Assembly (NCBI GenBank): GCA_029939545.1 | Contig: JAOZSS010000043.1 | Location: forward strand, 1 to 14,291 | Direction: 5' to 3' | Length of the DNA stretch: 14,291 nucleotides | From: Kiritimatiellia bacterium | GTDB taxonomy: Bacteria > Verrucomicrobiota > Kiritimatiellia > UBA8416 > JABMPJ01 | The notes under the pieces: generated by a model | The model's input: the letters and a program-made list of their open reading frames with translations, nothing else | Told to the model about the DNA's origin: nothing | Databases searched by the model: none | Part shown: piece after piece, positions 1-7,119 of the stretch | Layout: each line of letters starts with the position of its first letter | How positions within the stretch are numbered: the first letter of the stretch is position 1 | Translations under genes and position numbers: made by a program

Positions 1-62
1 GCGTTCGAAGGGATATATGGGGGCAGGAGGAGCTAACCGCCCACCCCCTTAAGATGATAAAC

Positions 63-971
63 ATGATTGCGTATAATTTCTCACATCTGAGACAGCTCGA
101 GGCCGAATCGATCTTCATTATACGCGAGGTGGCCGCCTCATTTGACAAGCCGGTGATGCTCTATTCCATCGGAAAAGATTCATCCGTCATGCTGCGCCTC
201 GCACAGAAAGCGTTCCATCCTGCCCCGATTCCCTTTCCCCTGTTGCATGTCGATACAACCTTCAAGTTCAAAGAGATGATCGCCTTCCGTGAGCGGATGG
301 CGCAAGAGATCGGCTTCGAGTTGCTCGTCTGGATCAATGCGGACGGCGTAGAGCGCGGAATGAATCCGTTCGACTTCGGATCTGAAGAACACACGCGCGT
401 CATGAAGACCGATGGGCTCAAGCAGGCACTTGACCACTACGGCTTTGACGCGGCCTATGGCGGTGCACGGCGCGACGAAGAAAAGTCACGCGCCAAGGAA
501 CGCATCTACAGCTTCCGCGACCGCTTCCACCAGTGGGATCCCAAGAACCAGCGTCCCGAGTTGTGGAACCTCTACAACAACCGCGTGCACAAGGGCGAGT
601 CGATCCGCGTCTTCCCGCTCTCTAACTGGACCGAGCTGGATATCTGGCTCTACATCATGCAGGATAAGATCCCCATCGTACCGCTCTATTTCGCCGATGA
701 GCGCGAGGTGGTCGAACGCGACGGCAACCTGATCATGGTGGACGACAAGCGCCTTCCGCTCGAGCCGGGCGAGACGCCGCAGCGCAAGCGGGTCCGCTTC
801 CGCACCCTCGGCTGTTACCCGCTCACAGGCGCCATCGAGTCAGATGCCGACACGGTTCCGAAGATCGTCCAGGAGATGCTGTTGACCAAGACCTCCGAGC
901 GGCAGGGACGCGTGATCGACTCCGACAAGTCCGCCTCCATGGAGGACAAGAAGCGCGAGGGGTACTTCTGA
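63..971 (+). CDS. cysD: Sulfate adenylyltransferase subunit 2 (CysD)
   Basis: Small, catalytic subunit of the heterodimeric ATP sulfurylase, which joins sulfate to ATP to give APS in the cytoplasm; the partner GTPase CysN follows directly. Counted from the ATG at 63 the protein has 302 residues, the length of E. coli CysD, and its HLRQLEAES block falls at residue 8 as it does there. An ATG at 54 would add three residues; neither start has a strong ribosome-binding site. Visible family marks are the PP-loop SIGKDSS at residues 35-41, the GGARRDEEKSRAKERIYSFRD block near residues 133-153, and RTLGCYPLTGA near residue 250. The ending GRVIDSDKSASMEDKKREGYF is also typical. The stop codon overlaps the cysNC start (TGATG), so the two genes are co-translated. 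The gene is intact. Identification is very secure. Confidence 0.97.
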   Translation: MIAYNFSHLRQLEAESIFIIREVAASFDKPVMLYSIGKDSSVMLRLAQKAFHPAPIPFPLLHVDTTFKFKEMIAFRERMAQEIGFELLVWINADGVERGMNPFDFGSEEHTRVMKTDGLKQALDHYGFDAAYGGARRDEEKSRAKERIYSFRDRFHQWDPKNQRPELWNLYNNRVHKGESIRVFPLSNWTELDIWLYIMQDKIPIVPLYFADEREVVERDGNLIMVDDKRLPLEPGETPQRKRVRFRTLGCYPLTGAIESDADTVPKIVQEMLLTKTSERQGRVIDSDKSASMEDKKREGYF

Positions 972-2920
972 TGCACACAACCCCACACACCGGATTCCCG
1001 GCCAACGAAGCCGAAGTCGCCGCCTACCTGGAACGACACGGACAGAAGGACATGCTCCGCTTCCTTACCGCCGGCAGCGTCGACGATGGTAAGTCCACGC
1101 TCATCGGTCGCCTGCTCTACGACTCCAAGATGATTTACGAGGATCAGCTCGCCACCGTAATCGAGGATTCAGCCATCCATGGCACCACGGACACCGACTT
1201 CGACCCCGCGCTGCTGACCGACGGGCTCAAGGCCGAGCGCGAACAGGGCATCACGATTGATGTCGCCTATCGCTACTTCTCGACCGACAAGCGCAACTTC
1301 ATCATCGCCGACACCCCCGGCCATGAACAGTACACCCGCAACATGGCCACCGGCGCCTCCACCTGCGACCTCGCGGTCATCCTCATGGACGCCCGTCACG
1401 GGGTGCTGGAACAGACGCGCCGTCACAGCTTCATCGCCAGCCTGCTCGGCATCCGCCACCTGGCTGTCTGCATCAACAAGATGGACCTAGTGGACTACTC
1501 GCAGGAAGCATTTGAGCGTATCCGCGAGGCGTACGAAGGATTTGCCGCCAAGCTGGAAGACATCGATCTGCACTTCATCCCGATCTCCGCCCTGCGCGGC
1601 GACAACGTGGTCGATTCGAGCGAGCACATGCCCTGGTACCAGGGCGGATCCCTTCTTTACTACCTCGAGACGGTCCCTGTTTCGACCGATCGCAATCTGA
1701 TCGATATGCGCTTCCCCGTTCAGGTCGTTCTGCGTCCCGATTTGAACTACCGCGGCTACAGCGGCACCGTCGCTTCAGGAGTCCTGCGCAAAGGCAATGA
1801 CGTAGTGGCACTGCCTTCCGGCCGACGCTCCCGTATCGCCTCCATCACGACGTTCGACGGCGAGATCGAGGAGGCCTTCCCTCCAATGGCGGTCACCCTC
1901 ACGCTTGAAGACGAGGTGGACATCAGCCGGGGCGACATGATCGTGCACCCCAATAACCGGCCACACGTGGCCCAGGATTTCGAGGCCGTCGTTGTCTGGA
2001 TGAACGACGAGCCACTCACACTGAACGGATCCTACCTGGTCAAATCGACCACCAACCTCGTTCCGGCCACCGTCACCGGCCTACAGTATCGCTTCGACGT
2101 CAACTCGCTTCATCGGGTCGAAGCCGACACACTGCACGCCAACGAGATCGGACGCCTCCAAATCTCTACCCACCGCCAAATCTGCTTCGACGCCTACAGT
2201 CGCAACCGTTCAACCGGCTGCTTCATCATCGTCGACCGCAACACCAACGCAACGGTCGGCGCCGGCATGATTCTCGACCGAGAGCAGCCTGCACAACCCG
2301 TGAACTCCACTGCGGAGCCAAAAAGCACACACATCACGCGTGAGGCCAGCGGCGTATCCGTCGTTGAACGCGAGACTCTCCTCAAGCAGAAGTCGGTCAC
2401 CCTGTGGCTTACCGGCCTCAGCGGCTCAGGAAAATCGACGATTGCGCGCGACCTCGAACGCGCGCTCTTTGACCGCAACCAGGCCTGCTTCATTCTCGAT
2501 GGGGACAACATCCGCCACGGACTCAACCGCGATCTGGGATTCAGTGCATCGGAGCGTACGGAGAACATCCGGCGTGTCAGTGAAGTGGCCGCCCTTCTCA
2601 ACGATGCCGGTCTGATTGTGATCACCTCCTTCATCTCGCCTTACCGCGAGGATCGCGCCAAAGCCAGGGAGATCATCGGTGGCGACCGTTTTGTGGAGAT
2701 TCACGTCGATACGCCGATCGAGGTGTGCGAAGCGCGTGACCCGAAGGGGCTCTACAAGAAGGCCCGTGCCGGGGAGATTGCGCAGTTCACGGGAATCGAT
2801 GCACCCTACGAGGCACCCGAGACACCCGAGTTGACGCTGAAGACCTCCGAATCACCGGTAGAGAAGAGCACAGCCGACATCATCGCCTACCTGGAAGAGA
2901 AAGGGCTGGTCTCAGGCTAG
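971..2920 (+). CDS. cysNC: Bifunctional CysN-CysC: sulfate adenylyltransferase GTPase subunit fused to APS kinase
   Basis: A 649-residue fusion. The N-terminal part (about residues 25-450) is the CysN GTPase that drives APS synthesis by CysD. It carries the P-loop GSVDDGKST at residues 35-43, DTPGHEQY, and NKMDLVD as the guanine-specificity motif, followed by translation-factor-like beta-barrel domains. After a short Ser/Thr/Pro-rich linker comes APS kinase (CysC, about 465-649), which phosphorylates APS to PAPS. Its marks are the Walker A motif GLSGSGKST near residue 483, the block GDNIRHGLNRDLGFS, SFISPYREDR, and DPKGLYKKARAGEI. Both active sites look complete. CysN-CysC fusions are well known (NodQ type). 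The start overlaps the cysD stop by one base. The 3' end overlaps the convergent pgpA gene by 9 bp. No PAPS reductase gene is in view, so the PAPS could serve assimilation or sulfotransferases. Confidence 0.97.
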   Translation: MHTTPHTGFPANEAEVAAYLERHGQKDMLRFLTAGSVDDGKSTLIGRLLYDSKMIYEDQLATVIEDSAIHGTTDTDFDPALLTDGLKAEREQGITIDVAYRYFSTDKRNFIIADTPGHEQYTRNMATGASTCDLAVILMDARHGVLEQTRRHSFIASLLGIRHLAVCINKMDLVDYSQEAFERIREAYEGFAAKLEDIDLHFIPISALRGDNVVDSSEHMPWYQGGSLLYYLETVPVSTDRNLIDMRFPVQVVLRPDLNYRGYSGTVASGVLRKGNDVVALPSGRRSRIASITTFDGEIEEAFPPMAVTLTLEDEVDISRGDMIVHPNNRPHVAQDFEAVVVWMNDEPLTLNGSYLVKSTTNLVPATVTGLQYRFDVNSLHRVEADTLHANEIGRLQISTHRQICFDAYSRNRSTGCFIIVDRNTNATVGAGMILDREQPAQPVNSTAEPKSTHITREASGVSVVERETLLKQKSVTLWLTGLSGSGKSTIARDLERALFDRNQACFILDGDNIRHGLNRDLGFSASERTENIRRVSEVAALLNDAGLIVITSFISPYREDRAKAREIIGGDRFVEIHVDTPIEVCEARDPKGLYKKARAGEIAQFTGIDAPYEAPETPELTLKTSESPVEKSTADIIAYLEEKGLVSG

Positions 2921-3394
2921 TCCGTAGCGCTGCGCGGCCCACCACAGTAGATGCATCACGCCGAGCCCGTACAGACTCGACACCACGTCATCGAGCATGA
3001 TGCCAAGTCCCCCGGGAATGTTCTGCATTTGCCGCGCCGGGGTTGGCTTCCAGATATCCAGTGCGCGATGCACCAGGAACGCGATACAGAGCAACCACAA
3101 GTGCGACATCCAAGGGATACCGATCAGGCAGAGCGGGACTGTCACATATTCGTCGATCACGACCCGGCCATCGTCCTTCTTCCCTAGTTCGCGCTCGGCA
3201 ATATGGCATACGGGAATTCCTGCCAGGATCATAAGGGCAACGACCAGAGCCTGTCCGCCCCACGATAACGGCGCGATGCTCCATGCCAGAACAACCCCGA
3301 TCAGACTCCCGACCGTACCGGAGGCAACCGGACTCAGACCCAGCCCGAATCCCATCGCAAGCAAGACCATCAAGCGTGTCCACAATCGTTTCAT
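2912..3394 (-). CDS. pgpA: Phosphatidylglycerophosphatase A family protein
   Basis: A 160-residue inner-membrane phosphatase that would remove the phosphate from phosphatidylglycerophosphate to give phosphatidylglycerol. Family marks are SPVASGTVGS at residues 21-30, an acidic block KKDDGRVVIDE at 72-82, a DIWKPTPAR block at 113-121, and GGLGIMLDDVVSSLYG at 128-143. The acidic residues D81, E82, D135 and D136 are the likely metal and catalytic site. Several hydrophobic stretches (about 5-25, 28-65, 85-108 and 138-153) fit a small multi-pass membrane protein. The length is close to the family norm of 160-170. It is probably the last gene of a minus-strand operon, starting 13 bp after the glycosyltransferase stop. 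The first acidic motif reads DDGRVVIDE, where many homologues have DPxxIVxDE. That is a mild deviation, and the gene looks functional. Confidence 0.88.
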   Translation of the reverse strand: MKRLWTRLMVLLAMGFGLGLSPVASGTVGSLIGVVLAWSIAPLSWGGQALVVALMILAGIPVCHIAERELGKKDDGRVVIDEYVTVPLCLIGIPWMSHLWLLCIAFLVHRALDIWKPTPARQMQNIPGGLGIMLDDVVSSLYGLGVMHLLWWAAQRYGLA

Positions 3395-3407
3395 TCGTAT
3401 GACCCCA

Positions 3408-4106
3408 TTAGCTCACAAACCGGTATTTCATGATGCACCACAGCGCCCGAAAACCATCACGCCAGGTGATCTTCTTGCCGTCGGAGTAACTCCGCCCATA
3501 GTAGGAGATCGGCACCTCATACAGGCGCCACTGCTTGCCGCGCGTCACCTTGGCCGTAATCTCCGGCTCAAATCCGAAACGGTCCTCATGAATTTCAATG
3601 CCTTCCAGCACCTCGCGTTTGAACATCTTGTAGCAGACTTCCATGTCCGTCAGGTTTACATCGGTCATCATGTTCGAGAACAAGGTCAGGAAACGATTGC
3701 CGATCGAGTGCCAGAAATAGACCACACGATGCGGCCCGCCGCCCAAGAACCGGGATCCGTATACGACATCGGCATGTCCGTCACGTATTGGCCCCAGGAG
3801 GAGTGCCAGATCCTTCGGATCATATTCGAGGTCGGCATCCTGAATGGCCACCACATCACCGGTAGCCTTCGCAAAGCCGGTACGCAGTGCAGCGCCCTTG
3901 CCCTGGTTCACTTCGTGAAATACGATCGTCCATTCTGGATGTTCCTGCTCCAGTAGCTTGAGCAGATCAACCGTGCCGTCCGCGGAGCAGTCATCCACGA
4001 GAATCAGCTCTTTCTCCACGCCCAATTCTGCATCCAGAACATGCTGCAGCAACTCCCGCAGCGTTTCGACCTCATTGTAGATAGGGATAACAATCGATAA
4101 TTTCAT
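3408..4106 (-). CDS. Family 2 glycosyltransferase (DPM1/polyprenyl-phosphate sugar transferase type)
   Basis: A 232-residue GT-A fold enzyme, probably cytoplasmic and membrane-associated, that moves a sugar from a nucleotide donor to a lipid phosphate carrier. It opens with MKLSIVIPIYNE, followed by the nucleotide-binding LILVDDCSADGT (residues 35-45). NQGKGAALRTGFAKATGD follows, then the metal-binding QDADLEYDP (residues 89-97), and YGSRF near residue 116. The ending SYSDGKKITWRDGFRALW is common in the bacterial dolichyl-phosphate-mannose-synthase-like branch. No C-terminal membrane helices are present, so it is the short, soluble-domain form. The start has an AGGA ribosome-binding site about 8 bases upstream. 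It lies between a cyclic-nucleotide-binding-fold gene and pgpA on the same strand. The exact donor and acceptor cannot be read from the sequence. Confidence 0.9.
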   Translation of the reverse strand: MKLSIVIPIYNEVETLRELLQHVLDAELGVEKELILVDDCSADGTVDLLKLLEQEHPEWTIVFHEVNQGKGAALRTGFAKATGDVVAIQDADLEYDPKDLALLLGPIRDGHADVVYGSRFLGGGPHRVVYFWHSIGNRFLTLFSNMMTDVNLTDMEVCYKMFKREVLEGIEIHEDRFGFEPEITAKVTRGKQWRLYEVPISYYGRSYSDGKKITWRDGFRALWCIMKYRFVS

Positions 4107-4160
4107 ATACGCATCCTAACCCGAATCCTGATCTAAAAACCAGCCATCACCGCCCCTTGT

Positions 4161-4625
4161 CTAAGAACTGAGTTCCCATGTTGCGTTAAGCTTGGCCAAC
4201 ACACCGCGAATACGACGCGCCAGCACTTCGGCGGCTCCCAGGATGAGCTGACACCCCAAAGCGGGACTGGCGTTGAGAAACTCCTCGAGTTTGGCCCGGG
4301 AGATATACCACACCTGGCTCTCCGTCCTCGCCACAACTGTGGCGCTTGCCACGTCTGCGTCGAAAATATTGATCTCGCCGAACCACTCGCCTTCTGAGAT
4401 GGTGCCGACCGGGACCGGTCCCGTCGCGGTCTCATGCACAACATCCAGCGCCCCGGCGATCAGAAAGCCGAGGCGGTTCTGCTCATGCCCCTCCTTGATG
4501 ATCACATCCTGTCCATTAAAGACGATAAAACGACCGTATCCACTCAGCTCAAGCAGGTCATCACTGTCATAGCCGGCCAACATCTCGCTCGGAGGTAACA
4601 CCACACGGTCTGGATCAATCTTCAT
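4161..4625 (-). CDS. Cyclic nucleotide-binding (CNMP/CRP-like) domain protein without DNA-binding domain
   Basis: A 154-residue single-domain protein. Starting from the ATG at 4625, which has a good AGAGGA site six bases upstream (an in-frame GTG at 4628 is less likely), residues 20-125 form a CNMP beta-roll. The visible pattern is FIVFNGQDVIIKEGHEQNRLGFLIAGALDVV, then VGTISEGEWFGEINIF, then ATVVART. The short phosphate-binding cassette usually reads GE[x]5-7R[ST]A; here the stretch after FGE is INIFDADVASATVVA. The conserved Arg that holds the cyclic phosphate is therefore absent, and true cAMP/cGMP binding is doubtful. There is no helix-turn-helix, so it is not a CRP regulator by itself. 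The C-terminal 30 residues look helical and may mediate pairing. The stop is 54 bp from the glycosyltransferase start on the same strand, so an operon is likely. The role is unknown. Confidence 0.85.
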   Translation of the reverse strand: MKIDPDRVVLPPSEMLAGYDSDDLLELSGYGRFIVFNGQDVIIKEGHEQNRLGFLIAGALDVVHETATGPVPVGTISEGEWFGEINIFDADVASATVVARTESQVWYISRAKLEEFLNASPALGCQLILGAAEVLARRIRGVLAKLNATWELSS

Positions 4626-4882
4626 CACTCATCCTCTTTGTTTAACAGTTCGTCCCACACTATTGCCATTTCCTACACACACATCAATGACTAAGCACGG
4701 CCATGGAGTCTCCGCTGTCCCGCCGAATCCAGAAATCAGGAGTTGGAGGTCAGAAGTGGGCACCCCATTCCGTAGCGCCTGGCATACGGACGCGAAAACT
4801 ACTTCTTCCTCCTCAAGGTGAAGTGCGATATGGTAGCCGCAGAACTCGGCGAAATCCAGTATTGGCGATATCGTATTCAAAC
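4626..4882. other. 257-bp intergenic stretch, possibly decayed coding sequence
   Basis: No convincing gene is seen. Open frames exist on both strands but have no family signature and no start with a ribosome-binding site. Around 4725-4760 the plus strand holds short degenerate repeats of the CAGAAATCAGG / GGTCAGAAGT kind, which look like simple-sequence filler. On the minus strand around 4880-4800 a reading frame gives LDFAEFCGYHIALHLEEEE. That loosely resembles the C-terminal part of four-helix-bundle (23S rRNA intervening-sequence) proteins, so the stretch may be a remnant of such a gene. This is a weak reading. The region must also hold the promoters of the two divergent neighbours, which I cannot place. 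Confidence 0.3.
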
Positions 4883-5575
4883 ATGTTCCAGCAACACCAC
4901 AAACACCACCACGCGCCGCACGCTGCCAAACCCGGCGACGTGCGACGTGTCCTGCTGCGCTCCCTGGCAACCGTGATGGTAATCGGTATCCTCTGTGGCA
5001 TTCCTGCCGCTCGCTCCTGGCTCAGCCGCGAACACATCTGCGAGTTAACCAGGGCCATGGGAGCCCTTGGCCCCGCCGCGCTGATCCTTGCCGGAATCGT
5101 GGGCCCGATCTTCTTTGTTCCACGCGCACCTATCTGCCTCGTGGCCGGCCTGCTATACGGAGTTACGGTCGGCAGTCTGCTGGGAGTCGCGGCAGGAACA
5201 GCCGGGTCGATCGTGCACTACTACCTGTCTATGGGGCTACTCGCCCATTCGGCGGAACGGCTCACGCCAAAACGATGGCAGCGACCGCTGACCATTCTGA
5301 AAACACATCCGTTCCGAGCCCTGCTCCTGTTGCGACTTTTCCCCCTGTCCAACGCCTCAGTGATCAACATGATCGCGGGTCTCCTTCGTCTACCCTTCCG
5401 CCCCTACCTCCTGGCCACCGTCCTGGGGACATTCCCCATAACCGTTATCTATGCTCTGTGGGGCAAGACCGCAAGCCAACCCAGCCGGCTACACATCGTA
5501 CTATCGTCAGTCCTCCTGTTGGCGCTTACGCTTGCGGCGTGGCTTGTGCCGCGCATGCGAGGCTTTCAGCGTTGA
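4883..5575 (+). CDS. TVP38/TMEM64 (DedA-like, SNARE-associated) family membrane protein
   Basis: A 230-residue integral membrane protein of the VTT/DedA-related group; members of this superfamily are implicated in lipid scrambling or transport. After a His-rich tail (MFQQHHKHHHAPH, residues 1-13), hydrophobic helices lie at about 23-43, 62-80, 84-118, 144-170, 175-195 and 203-222. Family marks are FFVPRAPICLVAGLLYG (77-93), the small-residue loop GVAAGTAGSIVHYYLS (101-116), and LLLRLFPLSNASVINMIAGL (148-167). YLLATVLGTFPITVIYALWG (175-194) completes the set. I chose the ATG at 4883. The upstream in-frame stretch back to 4703 is unlike protein, although no clear ribosome-binding site precedes 4883. 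The last 69 bp overlap the 3' end of the convergent PaaX-like gene. The substrate is unknown. Confidence 0.82.
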   Translation: MFQQHHKHHHAPHAAKPGDVRRVLLRSLATVMVIGILCGIPAARSWLSREHICELTRAMGALGPAALILAGIVGPIFFVPRAPICLVAGLLYGVTVGSLLGVAAGTAGSIVHYYLSMGLLAHSAERLTPKRWQRPLTILKTHPFRALLLLRLFPLSNASVINMIAGLLRLPFRPYLLATVLGTFPITVIYALWGKTASQPSRLHIVLSSVLLLALTLAAWLVPRMRGFQR

Positions 5576-6391
5576 CCACTGCCGCACCGCTGCCGCACCC
5601 ACGTTGCGCATGAAGTCGCCGTGGAAGGCAAGCACGTCCGGCCCCAGGTAGTCTTCCGGGTAGAGGTCACGAGGCAGCAGCGGATCGTCTCTGGTAACGG
5701 TCTCAAAGGCCGCCAACTCCTCGCGTGCGATGTGCATGATGCTTTCGGGCGGCAGTTCGCCACGCTGCACCGCCAGCATCCGGGAACGATAGGTGTCAAG
5801 GTACCAGCGGTGGCCTTCACGCAGCCGCGCGAGGTGCCAGGCGTTGGCTGCCAGCTCACGGTTCGATGCCCCCATCAGCGTGCGCGCCTGCATCAGGAAC
5901 GAGTAGGCATCCACCTGCGAGGCTTCGCACAGGTCATGGTATTCTGGGCGAAGATCTTCTGTCGTCACCCATACGCTGCGTTGCAGCCCCCCCATGCGAT
6001 GGCGTTTCAGAAAGGTACGCAGGGCATCGCGATAGCGCCGCTCAGTTTCCGGAACATCATACATCAACACCTGCCAGACCCCGTTCCACTTCCGGCCCCA
6101 GAACCGTTCCGCCCGGTAGAAGTCCGACAGCCGTTCGCGCGCTGTCTCGAGAACAATCAATTGGGCGGGGCCATGCCGGTCCGCCCGCCGTGCGATCATG
6201 CCCTGTTTCCTGAGCCGTGCCGTAGCACAGTGGTAGGCGTTCCGACTGGAGAAGCAGCGGCCCCAACTCATCGCGTATCCGCGCGTGTTCACCATCTCCG
6301 TGTAGAACAGTAAGAGTTCCACCATCTCGTCCACAACCCGTCGCCGCACAAGCTTCCAGGAGACACCCTCCCGAGGCAGCTCCATCTCCAT
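5507..6391 (-). CDS. PaaX-family transcriptional regulator
   Basis: A 294-residue regulator with PaaX architecture. Residues 20-90 form a winged-helix DNA-binding domain (CFSSRNAYHCATARLRKQGM, then a wing ending LIVLETARERL). Residues 100-170 form the Cas2-like central domain (WNGVWQVLMYDVPETERRYRD, then LKRHRMGGLQRSVWVTTED). Residues 180-265 form the C-terminal helical domain (HLARLREGHRWYLDTYR, then DPLLPRDLYPEDYLG). A strongly basic tail (KPRRKRKRQQED) ends the protein. The ATG at 6391 was chosen because a GAGGGGGG ribosome-binding site lies just upstream; frames that begin at 6454 would start inside the palindrome. PaaX of E. coli represses phenylacetate degradation in response to phenylacetyl-CoA. 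No paa genes are seen here, so the ligand and targets are unknown. The 58-bp palindrome 40 bp upstream is the natural candidate for its operator (inference). Confidence 0.82.
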   Translation of the reverse strand: MEMELPREGVSWKLVRRRVVDEMVELLLFYTEMVNTRGYAMSWGRCFSSRNAYHCATARLRKQGMIARRADRHGPAQLIVLETARERLSDFYRAERFWGRKWNGVWQVLMYDVPETERRYRDALRTFLKRHRMGGLQRSVWVTTEDLRPEYHDLCEASQVDAYSFLMQARTLMGASNRELAANAWHLARLREGHRWYLDTYRSRMLAVQRGELPPESIMHIAREELAAFETVTRDDPLLPRDLYPEDYLGPDVLAFHGDFMRNVGAAAVRQWSTLKASHARHKPRRKRKRQQED

Positions 6392-6431
6392 CGTCCCCCC
6401 CCTCTTTTCACACCCAAAAACAACTGTCATC

Positions 6432-6489
6432 CCCATATTACCTGTCATATACATTCACGATCGTGAATGTATATGACAGGCAATATGGG
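6432..6489. promoter_or_regulatory. 58-bp near-perfect palindrome, candidate operator of the PaaX-like regulator
   Basis: Two 29-base arms meet with no spacer at 6460/6461. The inner 40 bp (6441-6480) are a perfect inverted repeat centred on TTCACGATCGTGAA. One mismatch (6440/6481) is followed by eight more paired bases, CCCATATT against AATATGGG. Each arm also contains TGTCATATACA, a TGT-N5-ACA half-palindrome. It lies 40 bp before the PaaX-like start and about 150 bp before ssb, so a protein bound here could act on both directions. In RNA it would form a 29-bp hairpin. There is no T-run after it, so an ordinary terminator is unlikely. Confidence 0.6.
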
Positions 6490-6501
6490 TAAGAGTTTTT
6501 A

Positions 6502-6507
6502 TATAAT
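6502..6507 (+). promoter_or_regulatory. Possible -10 box (TATAAT) for the ssb operon
   Basis: A perfect TATAAT sits in the AT-rich region just outside the palindrome and about 137 bp before ssb. No good -35 box is found 16-18 bases upstream; the closest match, ATGACA at 6473-6478 inside the palindrome, is 23 bases away. If this is a real promoter, its -35 area overlaps the palindrome and would be blocked by a protein bound there. Weak call. Confidence 0.25.
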
Positions 6508-6643
6508 GCAGTTACACAGTTCTCATTATCGACAATCCTACGCAATCCATCAACTATTTTTGTCTATTTTCCGGAAATATGCGGGGTGGATTACTTCAAG
6601 GGGGTGAAGGGCATAGTTAACAACCAAACAGAAGGGGGACGTG

Positions 6644-7066
6644 ATGAGCTCTATGAATCGTGTATTCCTGGCGGGGAACCTAACGAGGGATCCCGAACTG
6701 AAACAGACCAGCAGCGGGATGGCCGTGGCTGATCTCGGCGTGGCGGTCAATGACCGCTACAAAAACCGCAACGGCGAGCAGGTGGAGCGGGTCTGCTTCA
6801 CGGACGTGGTCGTATGGGGCCGCCAAGCCGAAACCTGTACGCAGTACCTAACGAAGGGCGCGCCGGTCCTGGTCGAGGGACGCCTCCAACTCGACCGATG
6901 GGAGAATGCCGACGGCCAGCCGCGCTCAAAGATGCGCGTCTGTGCCAACCGGGTCCAGTTCATCGGCCGCGGCAACAGTAACGGCGCGGCACCGACCGAT
7001 GTAACTCGCGAAACCGTGACGGCGGGCAAGGCCGACGATACCCAGGAAGAGGACATGCCGTTCTAG
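6644..7066 (+). CDS. ssb: Single-stranded DNA-binding protein
   Basis: A 140-residue OB-fold protein that coats single-stranded DNA in replication, repair and recombination. The N-terminal MNRVFLAGNLTRDPELKQTSSG is typical of SSB. It is followed by VCFTDVVVWGRQAETCTQYLTKGAPVLVEGRLQLDRW and by VCANRVQFIGRG, which closes the OB fold near residue 107. A short polar linker leads to the acidic tip EEDMPF, the usual site that docks partner proteins (consensus DDDIPF). The ATG at 6644 is chosen because AGGGGG lies six bases upstream; a GTG at 6641 is also in frame. The gene is intact and slightly shorter than E. coli SSB because the linker is short. The Whirly-like gene follows 53 bp downstream, probably on the same transcript. 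Confidence 0.95.
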   Translation: MSSMNRVFLAGNLTRDPELKQTSSGMAVADLGVAVNDRYKNRNGEQVERVCFTDVVVWGRQAETCTQYLTKGAPVLVEGRLQLDRWENADGQPRSKMRVCANRVQFIGRGNSNGAAPTDVTRETVTAGKADDTQEEDMPF

Positions 7067-7119
7067 GGCAGATACAACATCCAACATCCAACAAACATAC
7101 AGAAAGCAGGAGATCAATT

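Noticed and set aside
1..36. Open frame ending in TAA at 34-36 (AFEGIYGGRRS), possibly the tail of an upstream gene
   Set aside because: Only 11 residues are visible and two other frames are also open here, so no gene can be supported.
2997..3956. 319-codon plus-strand frame across pgpA and the glycosyltransferase
   Set aside because: It is antisense to two well-identified genes, spans their gap, and shows no protein-like pattern.
4703..4882. N-terminal extension of the TVP38-like protein from an ATG at 4703
   Set aside because: The translation is Arg/Gly/Ser-rich filler with no family match and overlaps repeat-like DNA; the membrane protein is complete from 4883.
5621..6313. 230-codon plus-strand frame opposite the PaaX-like gene
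   Set aside because: It lies fully antisense to a recognisable gene and its translation has no domain features; it is a high-GC shadow.
5507..6391. CRISPR-associated Cas2, suggested by the Cas2-like central domain
   Set aside because: The winged-helix N-terminus and overall length are those of PaaX, and no repeat-spacer array or other cas gene is present.
6432..6489. Intrinsic terminator or inverted repeats of an insertion sequence
   Set aside because: No T-run follows on either strand, the arms meet without internal DNA, and no transposase or target duplication is seen.
7073..7097. Short direct repeats (CATCCAA twice) between ssb and the Whirly-like gene
   Set aside because: Two 7-bp copies in A/C-rich spacer are too short to support a functional repeat or attachment site.
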